Of a DNA stretch of 64,000 nucleotides, positions 42,856-54,360 are shown one piece after another. Under the pieces are notes generated by a model. The model made no database searches. It saw only the letters and a list, made by a program, of their open reading frames with translations, and was not told the origin of the DNA. Source of the DNA: Hermatobates lingyangjiaoensis (taxonomy: Eukaryota; Arthropoda; Insecta; Hemiptera; Hermatobatidae). Both the position numbers and the translations under genes were made by a program. Within the stretch, counting starts at the first letter, position 1. Each line of letters begins with the position of its first letter. The stretch covers positions 1,145,001-1,209,000 of the forward strand of contig JAPFBL010000222.1 of the NCBI GenBank assembly GCA_026182355.1, in the 5' to 3' direction.

Positions 42856-43027
42856 TTTTGTATATTAATATTATTATTATTTTTATTTTATTTTATTTAT
42901 TAATTGTTGTTAAGGAACGAAGGGGAAAAAGCGTGGTGGAGAGCACCCAGTGCTCTCAGTACGGCTACCCCAGTCTGTAAAACTTGGGCATATGGTCCAC
43001 AATAAAGATGTATTCATTCATTCATTC

Positions 43028-43310
43028 ATGCAGCAGCTTCTGCACTCACTAGCTTTGCGCTGGTGGCCTCGATCCTTCGGGCGATTCTTTTTTCCTCTGG
43101 CTGCAGTTGCCATAACATCTGTCCTAGAGATATCGTTGATATTCAAACTATTTTCCGAGCTTTCGACCATAGAAACGTTGGTAATCATCAGTTAGAGCAT
43201 GTCTCTAGGACAGATGTTATGGCAACTGCAGCCAGAGGAAAGAAGAATCACCCGAAGGATCGAGGCCACCAGCGCAAAGCTAGTGAGTGCAGAAGCTGCT
43301 GCAAATTTCA
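43028..43310. mobile_element. Penelope-like palindrome, family H
   Basis: Left arm 43028-43130 (GCAGCAGCTTCTGCACTCAC ... CTGTCCTAGAGAT) and right arm 43197-43303 are reverse complements with few differences. The right arm continues to AAATTTCAACCACATATG, which recurs reversed at 41921-41945. The spacer holds a hammerhead-like motif on the minus strand. It abuts the LINE CATT tail. Confidence 0.75.
43150..43196 (-). ncRNA. Hammerhead-like motif, family H
   Basis: Minus strand: CTGATGA (43191-43185), extra T, a stem II ACCA-ACGTTTCTA-TGGT, C, GAA (43164-43162), palindrome AGCT (43161-43158), C, GGAAAATAG. Core, GAA, a 4-bp stem II and palindrome are intact. I do not find a matching stem I strand. 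Confidence 0.5.
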
Positions 43311-43405
43311 ACCACATATGTTTAAGAGAACACCTGCTGCCAACGTATTCTAATATATATATGTATATATCAATGATCAAAACACAATATGAAATGGGAA
43401 AACAA

Positions 43406-43448
43406 GACTAACACCTTTCAACCGTAACAAGCGGTCTTCGTCAGAGTC
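43406..43448 (-). ncRNA. Hammerhead-like motif, family A, intact core
   Basis: Minus strand: GACT, CTGACGA, extra A, GACC...GGTT, GAA, AGGTGT, T, AGTC. Stem I, core, stem II and GAA are intact. The stem III palindrome has changed (AGGTGT for AGATCT). Confidence 0.6.
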
Positions 43449-43476
43449 AAAAACCCAACTGCTGGGTTGGGTTTTT

Positions 43477-43518
43477 GACTCTGACGAAGACCGCTTGTTA
43501 CGGTTGAAAATCAGAGTC
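43477..43518 (+). ncRNA. Hammerhead-like motif, family A, intact core
   Basis: GACT (43477-43480), CTGACGA, extra A, GACC...GGTT, GAA, AATCAG, AGTC. Stem I, core and stem II are intact. The palindrome is damaged and one base shorter. Confidence 0.6.
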
Positions 43519-43600
43519 TTGTTTTCCCATTTCATATTGTGGTTTGATCATTGATTGTTATTTCACGTGTTTATGAGAAATCTTTATAAATATATAAATT

Positions 43601-44302
43601 CAAGAAGAACTTAAATTAAAGCATAGACACTTTAAACTGTGTTTTTATTTTCTTCACTTATTTTTAGTTTATTTTTTTTACTTTTATTTTGAACTGGGCA
43701 CGCGTGTAACAACACTGATGCCCTCAACCGGCGCTTCGCAAGTGCGCTTCCAGTCCCTATCTCTTCTCTCCTGCTAATGGTTAAACCAAAAATTAGAGAG
43801 TGTAAGTGTGTTTTTCTATTTACTGTGTATCTATAGTTTACTCTGAAACGATTGTTGTCCTTTGTGGATCGTTTTCTCGATGACAATGTATATGTATATA
43901 CAAAACTTAAGTTTATCGGGACTCGGTCAGTTCTTCAGATTCAAAGTAAACTCTCATTGCCAACGTTTCGGATTTTATTTAAAACCTTTTTCATAGGCCT
44001 ACAAAAGAGAGGAAATATAAGAAATAATTCAATCATTCAAAAATGAAACATACCTAAAAGTGCAATTAGATACAATTAAGAAATTATAATAGAAATTTTG
44101 ACAATAGGTTAGTGAGAAAACTAACAGAAGTATAAATTTTGAAACAGAAAAACTAAGTATTACATTACAAATTATTTTACAAAGAAAAATAGTCTGTGGA
44201 TTTCAACAACAACTGTACTTTGAATGAACACATGACACTGAACTGAAATATATGTATATACATACACGAGTCCTCACTTGTCTCCGTGTGGTTCACATCT
44301 TT
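43601..44302. other. Unassigned, partly GC-richer
   Basis: 43690-43790 is GC-richer (GGCACGCGTGTAACAACACT, CCGGCGCTTCGCAAGTGCGC). It may be further PLE UTR, but it shows no core motif or protein. Confidence 0.35.
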
Positions 44303-44335
44303 CTACCTGATGATAACGCAGTTGAAATACAGTAG
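44303..44335 (+). ncRNA. Hammerhead-like motif, family E relative, intact
   Basis: Stem I CTAC (44303-44306), CTGATGA (44307-44313), extra T, stem II AAC-GCA-GTT (3 bp), GAA (44324-44326), ATAC, A, GTAG (44332-44335), exact partner of CTAC. All boxes are intact but stems II and III are minimal, and ATAC is not a true palindrome. Confidence 0.55.
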
Positions 44336-46661
44336 GGAATTTTCTGCTTTCATAAATGTGTTATATTAATCTCAATTTAGTTTATTCAGTTTTATTTAAT
44401 TATCTATGTACATGTGTAATACTATTATGCTCTAAAAATAAAAATTGTTCCTTTATTATATTTAATTTGGATATTTAGTTTAATATTTTTATTATAGTGT
44501 CAACTGTACTAAAAATATTAAAGGAAACCCAAATTGTTGCCTTTAAAAGGGTTTTAAGTAATTTTAAGTAACACAAGATCATCATTTGTTAACTGAAGTG
44601 TCCCTGAAGTTGAAAGAAGTCATAAATTTGTTGAACTATTGCAATAAATAACCTACTGAGTTGATCAATATTAAAGAAGGTAAAAAATAAACTGCTACTT
44701 ATCAACGTTATACTGTTTGCCATTACTGACGTGGTCAGAAATAATAAATTTCAGTAAATATAATATTCCTGAAAAATAAATAATTTAAGGTTGAAAAAGG
44801 AGGGTATTATTCAAAAGTATTTATTCAAAATTATTGTTTATATTCACAATAAAATTATTTATCAGTGGATATTTAAATATACTTTTTTTCTACCAAATGA
44901 CAAATCACCAAGTGTAATACCGAAATTTAGACGTTTACATCTCATAAGGCTGTATTTTTTTTAAGCCAATAAATTCATTTAACCAAATTATTAAATAATA
45001 AACTAAAATAATAAATATTATGATAATTTAACATATTAAACCTTATATTTATGTTTTGCATAAAATTCATTGTTTGCAAAACTGTCAAAAAATGTTAGTT
45101 ATATTAGTTTATTATATTTTATTTTTAAGTTCTGTTTTCGTTCAATATTTTGTTAAAAGATATAAGGCATTAATTTTTTAATTATTTAAATATATTAGTT
45201 TTTTGTCAATAATGTTTTTAGAGGTATGTATTAACTTTTAATGATGATGAATTTGATTTGCTTTTCGTTCTCAATAACTATGGTTATATGCTTCTTCAGA
45301 AGTCAGTTATAGAAAATCTGTACTCTCCAAATTATCCAGCATTGACGGACTACTCCATAATTCCAATTCTGGGAAAAGTGATAAATATCTAATCGATAAG
45401 CTTGTCCAAACTATTATTTTATCATTTAATATAATGCTAGCAAACTATAATATAAATTTAAAAGATTGAGTTCTGTTTTCCTAAACAAAAAAATTATAGG
45501 ATACTGCCTTTCTAATTTTAGCAGTTTTTCCTCTATTATGAGTCTTCAAATACGAAATTACTTAAAAATTGTAATCGTCCATAACAATAATTTTTTTTTT
45601 AGTTAAAAAAAAACAAAAATTTTTAAACTTAATTCCGTTCAAAGATTATTCTTAAAAATCTTTTCTGACTTAACAATTGATAGATGTTAATATGAGCATA
45701 TTAAATTGTTCAACATTTTCAGTTAAATCTTGATAATTAATTGAACAAATTGTATCATTAAAGTTGGATCCTTTAACAATTTCATTGTGTTTTACTTAAT
45801 TGGTACGTTGTAAAATATTTTTACTCTTAGTCATTTTTTTTTAAAAAACATTAACTTACAATAAATAGAACTACTAATTAAATAATTCATTATAAGCCAA
45901 AATATAAAATATATTTCTTACAATACAAATATATGAAGATTATGTTGTATTTATTATAACGAGACAATATAGCGGGAAGGTAGAAACATTTTATGCAGCT
46001 CGATTTACGTTTTCTAGAGTTAAAGGCACAGTCATTCTTCTAAAAAAACAACTTTGAAGCCATTTAGATTTCAGAATTTTTGTAATTTAGTTTTAGTAAA
46101 ATGAATTTAACTTACATTATTAAACACAACAGTTTTCCAAAGTAAATAAAATGTAACGAAAATATTTTTTTGAAAAAATGTTAATATGTTATTTTTCCAA
46201 CTTTAATATAATAAATGACGCATTTATATCTTTTTTTTTTTTTAAATATAAATATGTAAAAGCTAAAAAACATAAATAGAATAACTATTTACTTTTGTTT
46301 AGAAACAAATATCATGACTATTAATAACTTTTAACAATTATTATATTTATTTCAAATAAAACGTCTAATTTGTTTATATTTAATGATTAATCAATAATGT
46401 ATTTAAAGTTATTTAAATTCGTTTATAATAATTGGTCATATTCCAGATGTAAACAAGTCCAAGAAGAATAAATAACATACTCTGCAAGTGTAAAGGTCAG
46501 GAGATTCTTCACCTTTTTACATGAGAAATGAGTTTTACTTTCAAAAGAAAATCTATTGTTGTTCATAAAAATGTAAATATACTCGTATGAACATCAATGT
46601 TATATTTAAAATTTAATTTTATTCTTTAAGGTTTTTAATAAAATCTAAATTATTTTATTAT
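44336..46661. other. Very AT-rich DNA, no gene recognised
   Basis: Over 2 kb with no open frame of note, no repeat ends, no palindromes detected by eye. Confidence 0.6.
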
Positions 46662-46885
46662 TGTAGGGTAAAAAGTTAATGAAATGGTCTCCACATATGA
46701 AAATTTTTAATGGTATAAACAACGCGTTTCGAACAAGTAGTGTTCTTCCTCAGGCATTAACTAAAAAATACAATGACACCAGAGAGTTATCTATAGTATA
46801 CAGTAAATAGTATACAGTAAAACGCGTTGTTTATACCATTAAATTTTTATATGTGGAGACCATTTCATTATTACCCTACAATGAG
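46662..46885. mobile_element. Penelope-like tail F, inverted pair
   Basis: Left arm 46662-46735 (TGTAGGGTAA ... AATGAAATGGTCTCCACATA ... GGTATAAACAACGCGTTTCG) and right arm 46819-46883 are reverse complements. The centre (46745-46800) holds the motif on the minus strand and ACAATGACACCAGAGAGTTA, as at 12093-12115. GTATACAGTAAA is duplicated next to the right arm. Confidence 0.8.
46713..46760 (-). ncRNA. Hammerhead-like ribozyme motif, family F, intact core
   Basis: Minus strand: CTGAGGA (46753-46747), extra A (46746), stem II GAACA-CTACT-TGTTC (5 bp), GAA (46730-46728), palindrome ACGCGT (46727-46722), T (46721), GTTTATA. Core, GAA, stem II and stem III are all perfect. Stem I (..AATGC against GTTTATA) is weak. 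Confidence 0.65.
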
Positions 46886-47009
46886 TAAATACCACATAAT
46901 AAGTGATTGCACTACGTTAGATTTATTTTATTAGTTGTCTTGTCTTATAAATATGCTAAATAGTTTAATTCGGTTTCATGTTACCATTTTTTAAACATTA
47001 TTTTGATTG

Positions 47010-47010
<1 letters not shown>
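46886..47010. other. AT-rich DNA
   Basis: 46885-46920 (GAGTAAATACCACATAATAA) echoes, reversed, the GTGGTATTTACT block of other PLE-type tails. Nothing else seen. Confidence 0.4.
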
Positions 47011-47040
<30 letters not shown>

Positions 47041-47131
47041 TGTGTGTGCGTATGTGTGTGTCTGTGTTTGTATGTGTGTGAGTGTGTATATTGTGTTTTC
47101 TGTGCGAGTGTCAGTGTGTCTTACACTGTTA

Positions 47132-47170
<39 letters not shown>
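47008..47170. repeat. Interrupted (TG)n and (TA)n microsatellites
   Basis: TG-rich 47008-47125 with many interruptions, then TA 47136-47170. Long Val/Cys or His/Thr frames here are artefacts. Confidence 0.95.
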
Positions 47171-47173
<3 letters not shown>

Positions 47174-48780
47174 TGCAACGAACAAATTATATAACATCAC
47201 CTGATTGATGGACTCTTGAGAACGTGAGGCTGACTGAAGTCAAGAACGTGAGGAGTACTTGTAGTCCCATTGTATCACTCTTCCTCAAGTCCAACTAATT
47301 GAACATTTTTATTGAACTTCACCGGTATATCAAAAAACAGTATATGATAAACTTAGAATAGTCATTATTATTTAATTCTGCCAAAACTTTTGATATTTAT
47401 TCACAATTTATAAATATTCTAATTTTAATATTTAAAAAAAAAGTAAATAAAAATGAAAATAGAAAGGTTTTTTTTTAAGATTAAAGGTAATTTATTCAAT
47501 AGTTTTTAAAAGTCATGACGATTCGAATGGTTGTTTAATAATGGGATGGTATTAATACGGAGTAAGAAGGTACTAACTGGGTGTTAGCACGCAGGCGACT
47601 GAAGCGGGAATTGCCCTGTCTACTAGGCGCATGACCAATGTCATGCAGTCCCAACCACCAACAATTCTCCCAATCCCTTAAAACTAACTCTTTTGAATAA
47701 ACCGTTATTATATTTCCCATGTAATTCTCTTTAAGTCCTTACCAGTTAGGAAACCAGTTAGTCAACACTTCCTTAAGTATTGGACACATTTCTGACACAT
47801 ATAACTTCTAAACCATTTAACCGGCCAAGAATCATTCAGGTTTAAACATAAAAATAAAATGATGATGTAATAAAAAACATAAAAATTATTATTCTTTTAT
47901 TAATTAGTATTAAAATTAATAAACATCTTTTATATCCACGTAATCAATCACTTTCAAGCTTCATTTTTTAATATCTTATATAATTTTTAAAAAAAAATAG
48001 ATTTTTTGGGGTTATATTTAATTTAATAATTTTGACTTCTGGTAAGAAGTTTCATTAATGAAACATTTAAAAAAATAGCAGACTTGTTTTAACGACATCT
48101 GATATACTTGAAAAATTGATCTCTGTAAAAATATAGCATATCTTGCTCTGTTCAAAATCACTAATCTGTCAACCAGACCATAAGAAGATGTCCAAAACTG
48201 GCATCAGATACTATATTATTGTCCAATATAAATAACAGAGAAAGGTATGTCTTCCTAAAACAATTAATTATTCAAGGTAAAAATTAGCAATTGATTGAGA
48301 GCAGACTTTGGTTAACGTAGCAGCTAAATTTATTATTTTTATAGATAAAATAGGTTTTCAAAAATTACAATCATTGGCACTTATTATTTACCATTACTGA
48401 GTTTAAATCTCTAACAGTGAGTAATAAATATTTTTTTAGTTAAATGAAGCAGGAAACGGCAAGAATGATTTAACAGTTATGTTTTTCTGCTCTTTATATG
48501 TTCAATTCTATTTTATCTTGTGCACAGGCATTTATATGTTTTGTTGTGTGTCTATATATTATATGTTTTGTATTTTGAAATATTTATAAATGTATGAACC
48601 GGAAATTGATGTCTGTATTCCATTAATTGTATGTATGTATAAGGAAAAGGTGTATAATAAATTCCCTGATTTAAGAAAAATCAGAGGGGGAAGTACAATA
48701 TGATACCTAGTTTTTAGTGAATAGGGGTTTATCTCCAGAAAACCGTCAACGATATCAATAAAAATTACAAGCGTTATTCA
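47171..48780. other. AT-rich DNA with a GC-richer patch
   Basis: 47570-47690 (GTGTTAGCACGCAGGCGACT, AGCGGGAATTGCCCTGTCTA) has higher GC and a 61-codon minus-strand frame without motifs. A repeat is possible. No other signals. Confidence 0.4.
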
Positions 48781-49950
48781 GTTGTGGCATAACAACATTG
48801 GACCTATTTGGCGAACAGTTGGCTGTAAATTCCGCCATTAGGCTCCATACGGTCGACCCCTGGAGGGAGACCCATATTGGTCATTAAACTTTGCTTCAGA
48901 AATACAGAAGCTTATGTACAGATATCGACTGCGCCATTACAAAGCCCTTCTTTGAGAGTGGGTTTTTTACAACCATCCCTAGAAGGGATGGTTGGAAGGA
49001 AGATCTGTTCTTGACTGGAAGATCAATTCGGATTTCCACTGATCCACTGATGGATCAAAGCTTGAGCGTAGGGTTGGCATAGGTATCTTATCAGAATCAT
49101 TAGATTAGAACATAGCTTTTAGACTTCTTGACCATAGAAGTGTGTTTCAGGCAGAGGTCACTGCTATCATAGAAGCGGTATAGCGCTTTTAGCTTTTACC
49201 TCCTTAAGCGATAATGATATCCGAATTTTTTCATTTAGTCAAGCCGCTATAGTACGTCAGTGGTAGTCGGGGACTGCAAAATTCTGCTAAATGAATTGTC
49301 AGCGAGGGTTAAAGTTGAACTTATTTGAATTCCACGATACTGGAAAATAAAAAGAAATCGCAAGGATGATAACTTACCTGATCTGGCAATCTTCTTTCGA
49401 CACAGGATATTTTAGCATCCTGGAGTCACAGGATGTAAACATGTAAACTTTTGGTTCGACAAAGTATCACTAACCGTGTTAACCAAAGATGGACCAGGGA
49501 GGACACGTGTTTCATTTTGAAGCAACTATGGCCTTCTTGTAATTTCAGAAGGACTAAAGAACTTCTTTCTACGAGTATGGTTTTGGTAGCTGATTTGATC
49601 GCTGTTTTCACTGAACATTGGCTAATAGGAAATCATGCCGCTAGGTTGGGTCTGGAGACAAGGGAAATTTGCAGAGCATGTCAAAGCGAGGAAGAGGAGG
49701 AGTTGGTTCCTCACTTTTTTTGTCAATGCCCTGGTCTAGTTCGAAGAAGGAAAGTAACATTAGGAGGGTACTTCCCTGACAATATTGAGAACTTAGCACC
49801 CACTGATATCAAGGATCTAATTACATTCATTCTTCTTTCGAGATGGTTCGAGTGACCAGCAACGGGGGGAATAGCTCTTCTTCTTTTGTGGTATCACTAG
49901 GGGCTAACTTGTGGTCTATGTACGTACAACCTAACCTAACCTAACCGCAG
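48781..49950 (+). mobile_element. Non-LTR retrotransposon 3' part with RNase H and AACCT tail
   Basis: 5'-truncated LINE ending in a short 3' UTR and three to four AACCT units (about 49925-49947). The coding part shows RNase H and a Cys/His knuckle near the end, the layout of I/R1-type elements. The tandem AACCT is the reverse complement of TTAGG telomere units. Confidence 0.8.
48800..49855 (+). pseudogene. LINE C-terminus: connection, RNase H remnant and Cys/His knuckle
   Basis: Pieces in different frames in the expected order. VNSAIRLHTVDPWRETHIGH (48820-48880) is the segment before RNase H. RYRLRHYKALLESGF-type and ISTDPLMDQSLSVG (48990-49078) correspond to the RNase H start, where the expected DGS reads DPLMD through an indel. 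The final open frame (49451-49855) holds HAARLGL, CRACQSEEEEELVPHFFCQC (Cys-x2-Cys, His, Cys), then DIKDLITFI. Several stops lie between 49080 and 49440. RT is missing. Confidence 0.8.
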
Positions 49951-50067
49951 TTGTGGCTCATTATTTTTGCAAGGATTAGAGCTAAAGAAATATAATAATT
50001 GAAGCCGTCCTAAATGTTTAATATCCACTAGTTTCTTCATATGAAGTCATTAATCATATTCTTTATA
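49951..50067. other. AT-rich flank
   Basis: No feature. Confidence 0.5.
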
Positions 50068-50920
50068 CAGACATACCGCTTCATACGAAATTAATTCGTT
50101 CCAGAAGCGGTTTCGTAAGGTGAATCACTAATGACATGGAAATAGTCTAATGCTTTCCAAGCCTCTAAAATACACTTGATAAATTAGACTAACCAATACA
50201 TGTAATAACAATATGATACTTGTTATATGAATTATACTTGTAGTAAGCATAAAGATAGATTATAATATTAAGTAATAATAATACGTAATATCATTTATCT
50301 TTGGATTTGAGTGACTGGGTGGGTGAACGGGAAAGTATGGTGGTGGGGGTACAGAGGAGGAGGAGACAAACTTTTCCTAACACCAAAACGTACACGTATG
50401 TACTGTACAAACACACGCGCACAACTGACTTTGAACTTTAATTAAAATTATGAAGTGAATAGAAAATTATTTTTTATTGCTGTTATCACTTTTATAACTT
50501 TTTAGAACTTTATTCATAATTTCTTTTTTAACTTCAGAACGTTTATCACTTTTTACTTTTCTCTTTTATATTTTTCCCATTTAATTTTTTACTTGTATTA
50601 ACTGCTACCGTCTGAGATAAGTTCATCCTTGTCCAAAGGAAGGCCTGGATAATGCTGAGGATTGGCCAGTGCGGTAACTGCTAAAGAAAGTCACTCTCAA
50701 ACAAAATAAAACGAAGTTACCTATTTTACAAATATCCCGAGATCACGGAAAAATACCAAAAAAAATACTTATATTTTATAGGTACGTTTACGCCTGAGAG
50801 CTGAGGAAACGAGCGCGCACTTTGACAAAGTTCGTAAGATGAGGCACTTTGTTTCCGAAAAGACCTTACGTAAGATGAAAATTTCGTTTGAAGAAGATTT
50901 CGTATGAAGAGGTACCACTG
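50068..50920. mobile_element. pogo/Tigger-like MITE at TA
   Basis: TA, CAGACATACCGCTTCATACG ... and at the other end TTCGTATGAAGAGGTACCACTG, TA (50921-50922). The inverted ends pair through CATACC(G/T)CTTCATACGAA and flanks such as TTCGTAAG(G/A)TGA repeat inside. 853 bp, no transposase, and a GC-richer interior (50290-50450). It would be moved by a Tigger-type transposase elsewhere. Confidence 0.75.
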
Positions 50921-50922
50921 TA

Positions 50923-52949
50923 TTTCATAATTAGATTAACTACTTCCCTCGGCTTCATGTGCCTCAACTAAATATGATTTCATGCTGAAACGATAAATTC
51001 CAGAACCCATGATCTTGGTTAAGACCCTGGACTTCTGTGCAACACAGTTGGGAACCATTGGCATATATTACTCTTTTAACCTCGCATACATAAACCAAAG
51101 AAACAGAAATAGGCATTTCATGAAGATTTTGAGAGAGTATATAGTTACCGGGAAAAAAGTTACCAGTAAAATATTTTGAATTTCTAATCAATTATGTTTT
51201 TTCATGTTTTCTTTATAGACTAAAACTGGAGAAGTTGTTACCAATCCAGTTTAGTTCATTAGCAGCGTACAAACAGGGAGTACAAACTGTTAAACTGATC
51301 TCCAAAAGTTCCAAAAACGCAAAATCTTATATGTTGACACTATTTCAAATAATCCATGTGCTATTTTTTTCTGATTTTTAAGAAATTTCCAATAAATTAG
51401 GCCTTAAGTAAAAAAAGAAATCAAGAAGAAAAGTTAAAGTAGAAGAAACCATCTCATGTTGGTGAAGTAAAAAAGAAAACATCTATTGCAGTTCTCATGC
51501 TCTCTTAGTGTTCTACTGGTAATAAACTTCTGATTAAATATTGTTATTATTAAGTCAATTGTTCTGTTTTGTGTCCAAGATTACTTTGAACTTTTAATGT
51601 ATATTGTAATTAAACTCTTTGAGTTTTATAAAAATATCATTTATTTCTATATAACTGATATCACTTAGTCAGTTATAGGGTTTCTATATAACCGATCCCT
51701 CAAAAAAAACTTAGATAGTAAATGTGAATAGAGAAGTTAATAAGAGAATCATCGAAAACTTTGACAATTATTCAAATAACGCAGAAAGGTCATATAGAAA
51801 GAACTGACACAACTCAGTTCTTAATTTTCACTGAAGTCGTGATTAGGATAGAGGTGCGTTCCCCCGGCCGACAGGCATAGACTAACTTACAGGCTGGATG
51901 GAAATCTGCTAAACAACAGTGTTGTTCCCAAGTCAGGAAGGAAAAAGGAACTAGCGAGGCAGAGAAGAAATAAAAGACCAAATAAAATAAGATAGGCTGA
52001 TTAAGGGAAAAAAACAATAAATACAATTAATAAATAATAAAATAAAGATAGAAACTCACTTGTAGACAGATTTTAATTTTGACAATATGTTCTGCAGTTT
52101 TAGAACATGTATCAAAATAATCAGTCAAATCATCCACACTCACACTCAGACATGACAGCGTTTAAATGAAACCCGATAAATAAAAATATATTTTGAACGA
52201 ATCAAAACAATATTAAATTTAAATTGTACTATTTTTTTATCTAAACCTGTTATTTATAATTATTTCTTTTATTTACCATGATTTGACAGCATTTCAACAA
52301 ATAATAATGCATGAAACAATTCATTTACTGATTAAAATGTACATTATTGACTAACGAAATTTCATTGGAGGAAAATTACGTTACATGAAGCAGTGACAAA
52401 CAGATTAATCCATCGTGTAAACAAGCTCAGGCCAAAGTGATAACAGCATTGTTTCAAATAACTTTAATTTATTTTGGTAGCTCAATGAATGTTCAACCAT
52501 ATCAGGTTTTGCTTTGTCTATTATAAAACTTTAACTGTAAATTACAAATTCTTTAGCCATTATAAACGAAACCTACTCTAAAATTGGTAAAGGTTCATGA
52601 TCTAAATCAGCCAAAATTAACTTTAAGGAAGTGATTAATAATTACCATCTTCATTTGGCGATCCCTTTTCTGCAAATATTCTTATCTTTTGACTTAAACA
52701 GTGTATTATGATATTAGATTTTTTTGTTGATAACAGCTAATTAAACACTACTTTTCATTCATGTTGATTATATTTCATAATTTAAAATTGAGTCAACAAA
52801 TTTTTTCAATAACTGGAAATTTAAGTTACCAATTAAAAAAAGTAATTTTGTCATAAAAATACCTACGTGAAAATAAACATTTGATTGATGTTAAAATATC
52901 GGATTGAGTTTTTGCTACCGCTTGTATATGTTTCCTTTATGAACTTATT
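50923..52949. other. AT-rich DNA, no gene recognised
   Basis: No repeat ends or coding motifs were seen in 2 kb. Confidence 0.5.
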
Positions 52950-54070
52950 ATGTATATATATTTAAAGAAAAACAATTTTGACATTGCCAATCTTCAGAAT
53001 ATTCCTATTTTGTTTGAAAAATGTCGAGTGCATTCCTGATCCTTCAATATTAGCCGAAGATAATACGATTACAAACACAAGAAAATCTACATCTGATATA
53101 AAGTTTTGTTTAAGGGTGCAACATAGTATTTTGTTTCTATCAGGTCATAGAAAGCAACAGAAATTATTTGTCTTTTATAAAATGTTATAGTCATTAATAA
53201 ATCATTTCAAATTATTTCATTCAACCTTTAAATATCACTTTTATTTCAGTCTATTAAATGAGAAAATTTCCAAGTCAATGTAATAATGTTATTAAATGTA
53301 AACAAGTCCTACAAGTATATCAGGTGATCCATTAGTAAGGATGAATATTCAGTTTTTATAGTTTTGCTCTTTGCAGTAATTAAAATTTCACATTTTTTAT
53401 TAATTGCTAATATATTTTTCAATTTTTTTGCAAAATTTCATTTTTTTTCAGAAAAACATTTTCTGAAAACATAAACCGTACCATAAAGCCCCTTCGGTTA
53501 ATGTAATTTTGAAAAAATTTCTTCAACTCGTCCGTCACGTAATCTATTTCTTAGGTATAATTTCATTTTGATCCCTTAATGGTTTGGCTTGTATCCCTCT
53601 CACAAGCTTTCAGATTGAATCAAAGGTGAAAAATATATTATTTTATTGGGAAAAATATATTTCCAGTTGTTTTTAAAATCTGAAGATTTTTTTTAGTTAT
53701 TACTTTTGTTGTTTTCATAGTTATGTCAAAATTTCTGCTAGGGTTAGCAGTTTAGGAGAAAAAAATGTCTAAAAACCCATTTTGGCAAAAGCATTAACTT
53801 TCCCATCATGCATAACTGCTCCCAAACAATGGGGTTCATCTAGACTTTGGGGCCCATTTTTGAGTAAAATATGAATTTAATCCATAAAACATTGTAGACT
53901 AGCGTGTACAAAGCCTTTTGATACATGCCCACCCAAAAACATACACACAGAGATCATTGAAAAAACTTTGAGGACCTCAAAAACATATAAATCCGTCAAA
54001 ATCTTGAGATTAAATATTTTCAAGATCACTGTTATTTGTTACAGTAAAGTAAAAATAAAATAAGCTATTC
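52950..54070 (-). repeat. S/A repeat, partial A then complete S
   Basis: 52960-53290 matches the A part reversed (TAAGGGTGCAACATAGT, CCAAGTCAATGTAAT) and 53300-54060 the S part reversed (AGGTGATCCATTAGTAAGG, CCGTACCATAAAGCCCCTTC, ACTTTCCCATCATGCATAAC, ATACACACAGAGATCATTGA, AGTAAAGTAAAAATAAAATA). It is diverged from the 57000 copy. Confidence 0.65.
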
Positions 54071-54360
54071 CCCTCTTTCCTACTTTTAAATTTGTAGATA
54101 TGATTTTTTCGTTACACTGTTGCCAATATACAGTAGAATGAATTTAGCTACTTTTCAACAGTGTTAGTAACTTAATTGAAAAAAAAAACTAAAATAAACT
54201 GATTTCTCTTTTTTTCTTAGATAATTTATTTTCTAAGAAATTATCTTAGAAATAAAGACATTTTCTAAGATAGTATCTTATTTTCTTAGAAAATTTAATG
54301 AACAAATTTTTTCAATAACATTGAAAAATAAAAATAAAAAAGTAAAATAAAAAAAAAAAA

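Larger units (their letters stand above)
41914..43027 (+). mobile_element. Non-LTR retrotransposon (Jockey-like), internally deleted
   Basis: The RT N-terminal region (42000-42730) is followed directly by ATT repeats (42731-42855), then a 3' UTR (42910-43005, ACTTGGGCATATGGTCCACA, ATAAAGATG) and a CATT tail (43012-43027). The RT palm and thumb are missing between them. The first about 80 bases (41914-41998) include a PLE-type scrap, TTTGCAGCAGCTTC, also found at 43028 and 43297. Confidence 0.85.
43365..43600. mobile_element. Penelope-like tail A, near-perfect palindrome
   Basis: Arms about 43369-43459 and 43466-43556 with a 6-base loop (TGCTGG). The right arm continues through TTGATTGTTATTTCACGTG and AAATCTTT to a TA-rich end. 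Both arms carry a near-complete family A motif. Transcription across this would give a hairpin of about 90 bp. Confidence 0.85.

Noticed and set aside
47570..47690. GC-richer patch as a host exon
   Set aside because: No splice-flanked frame or motif; the 61-codon frame is short and may be repeat-derived.
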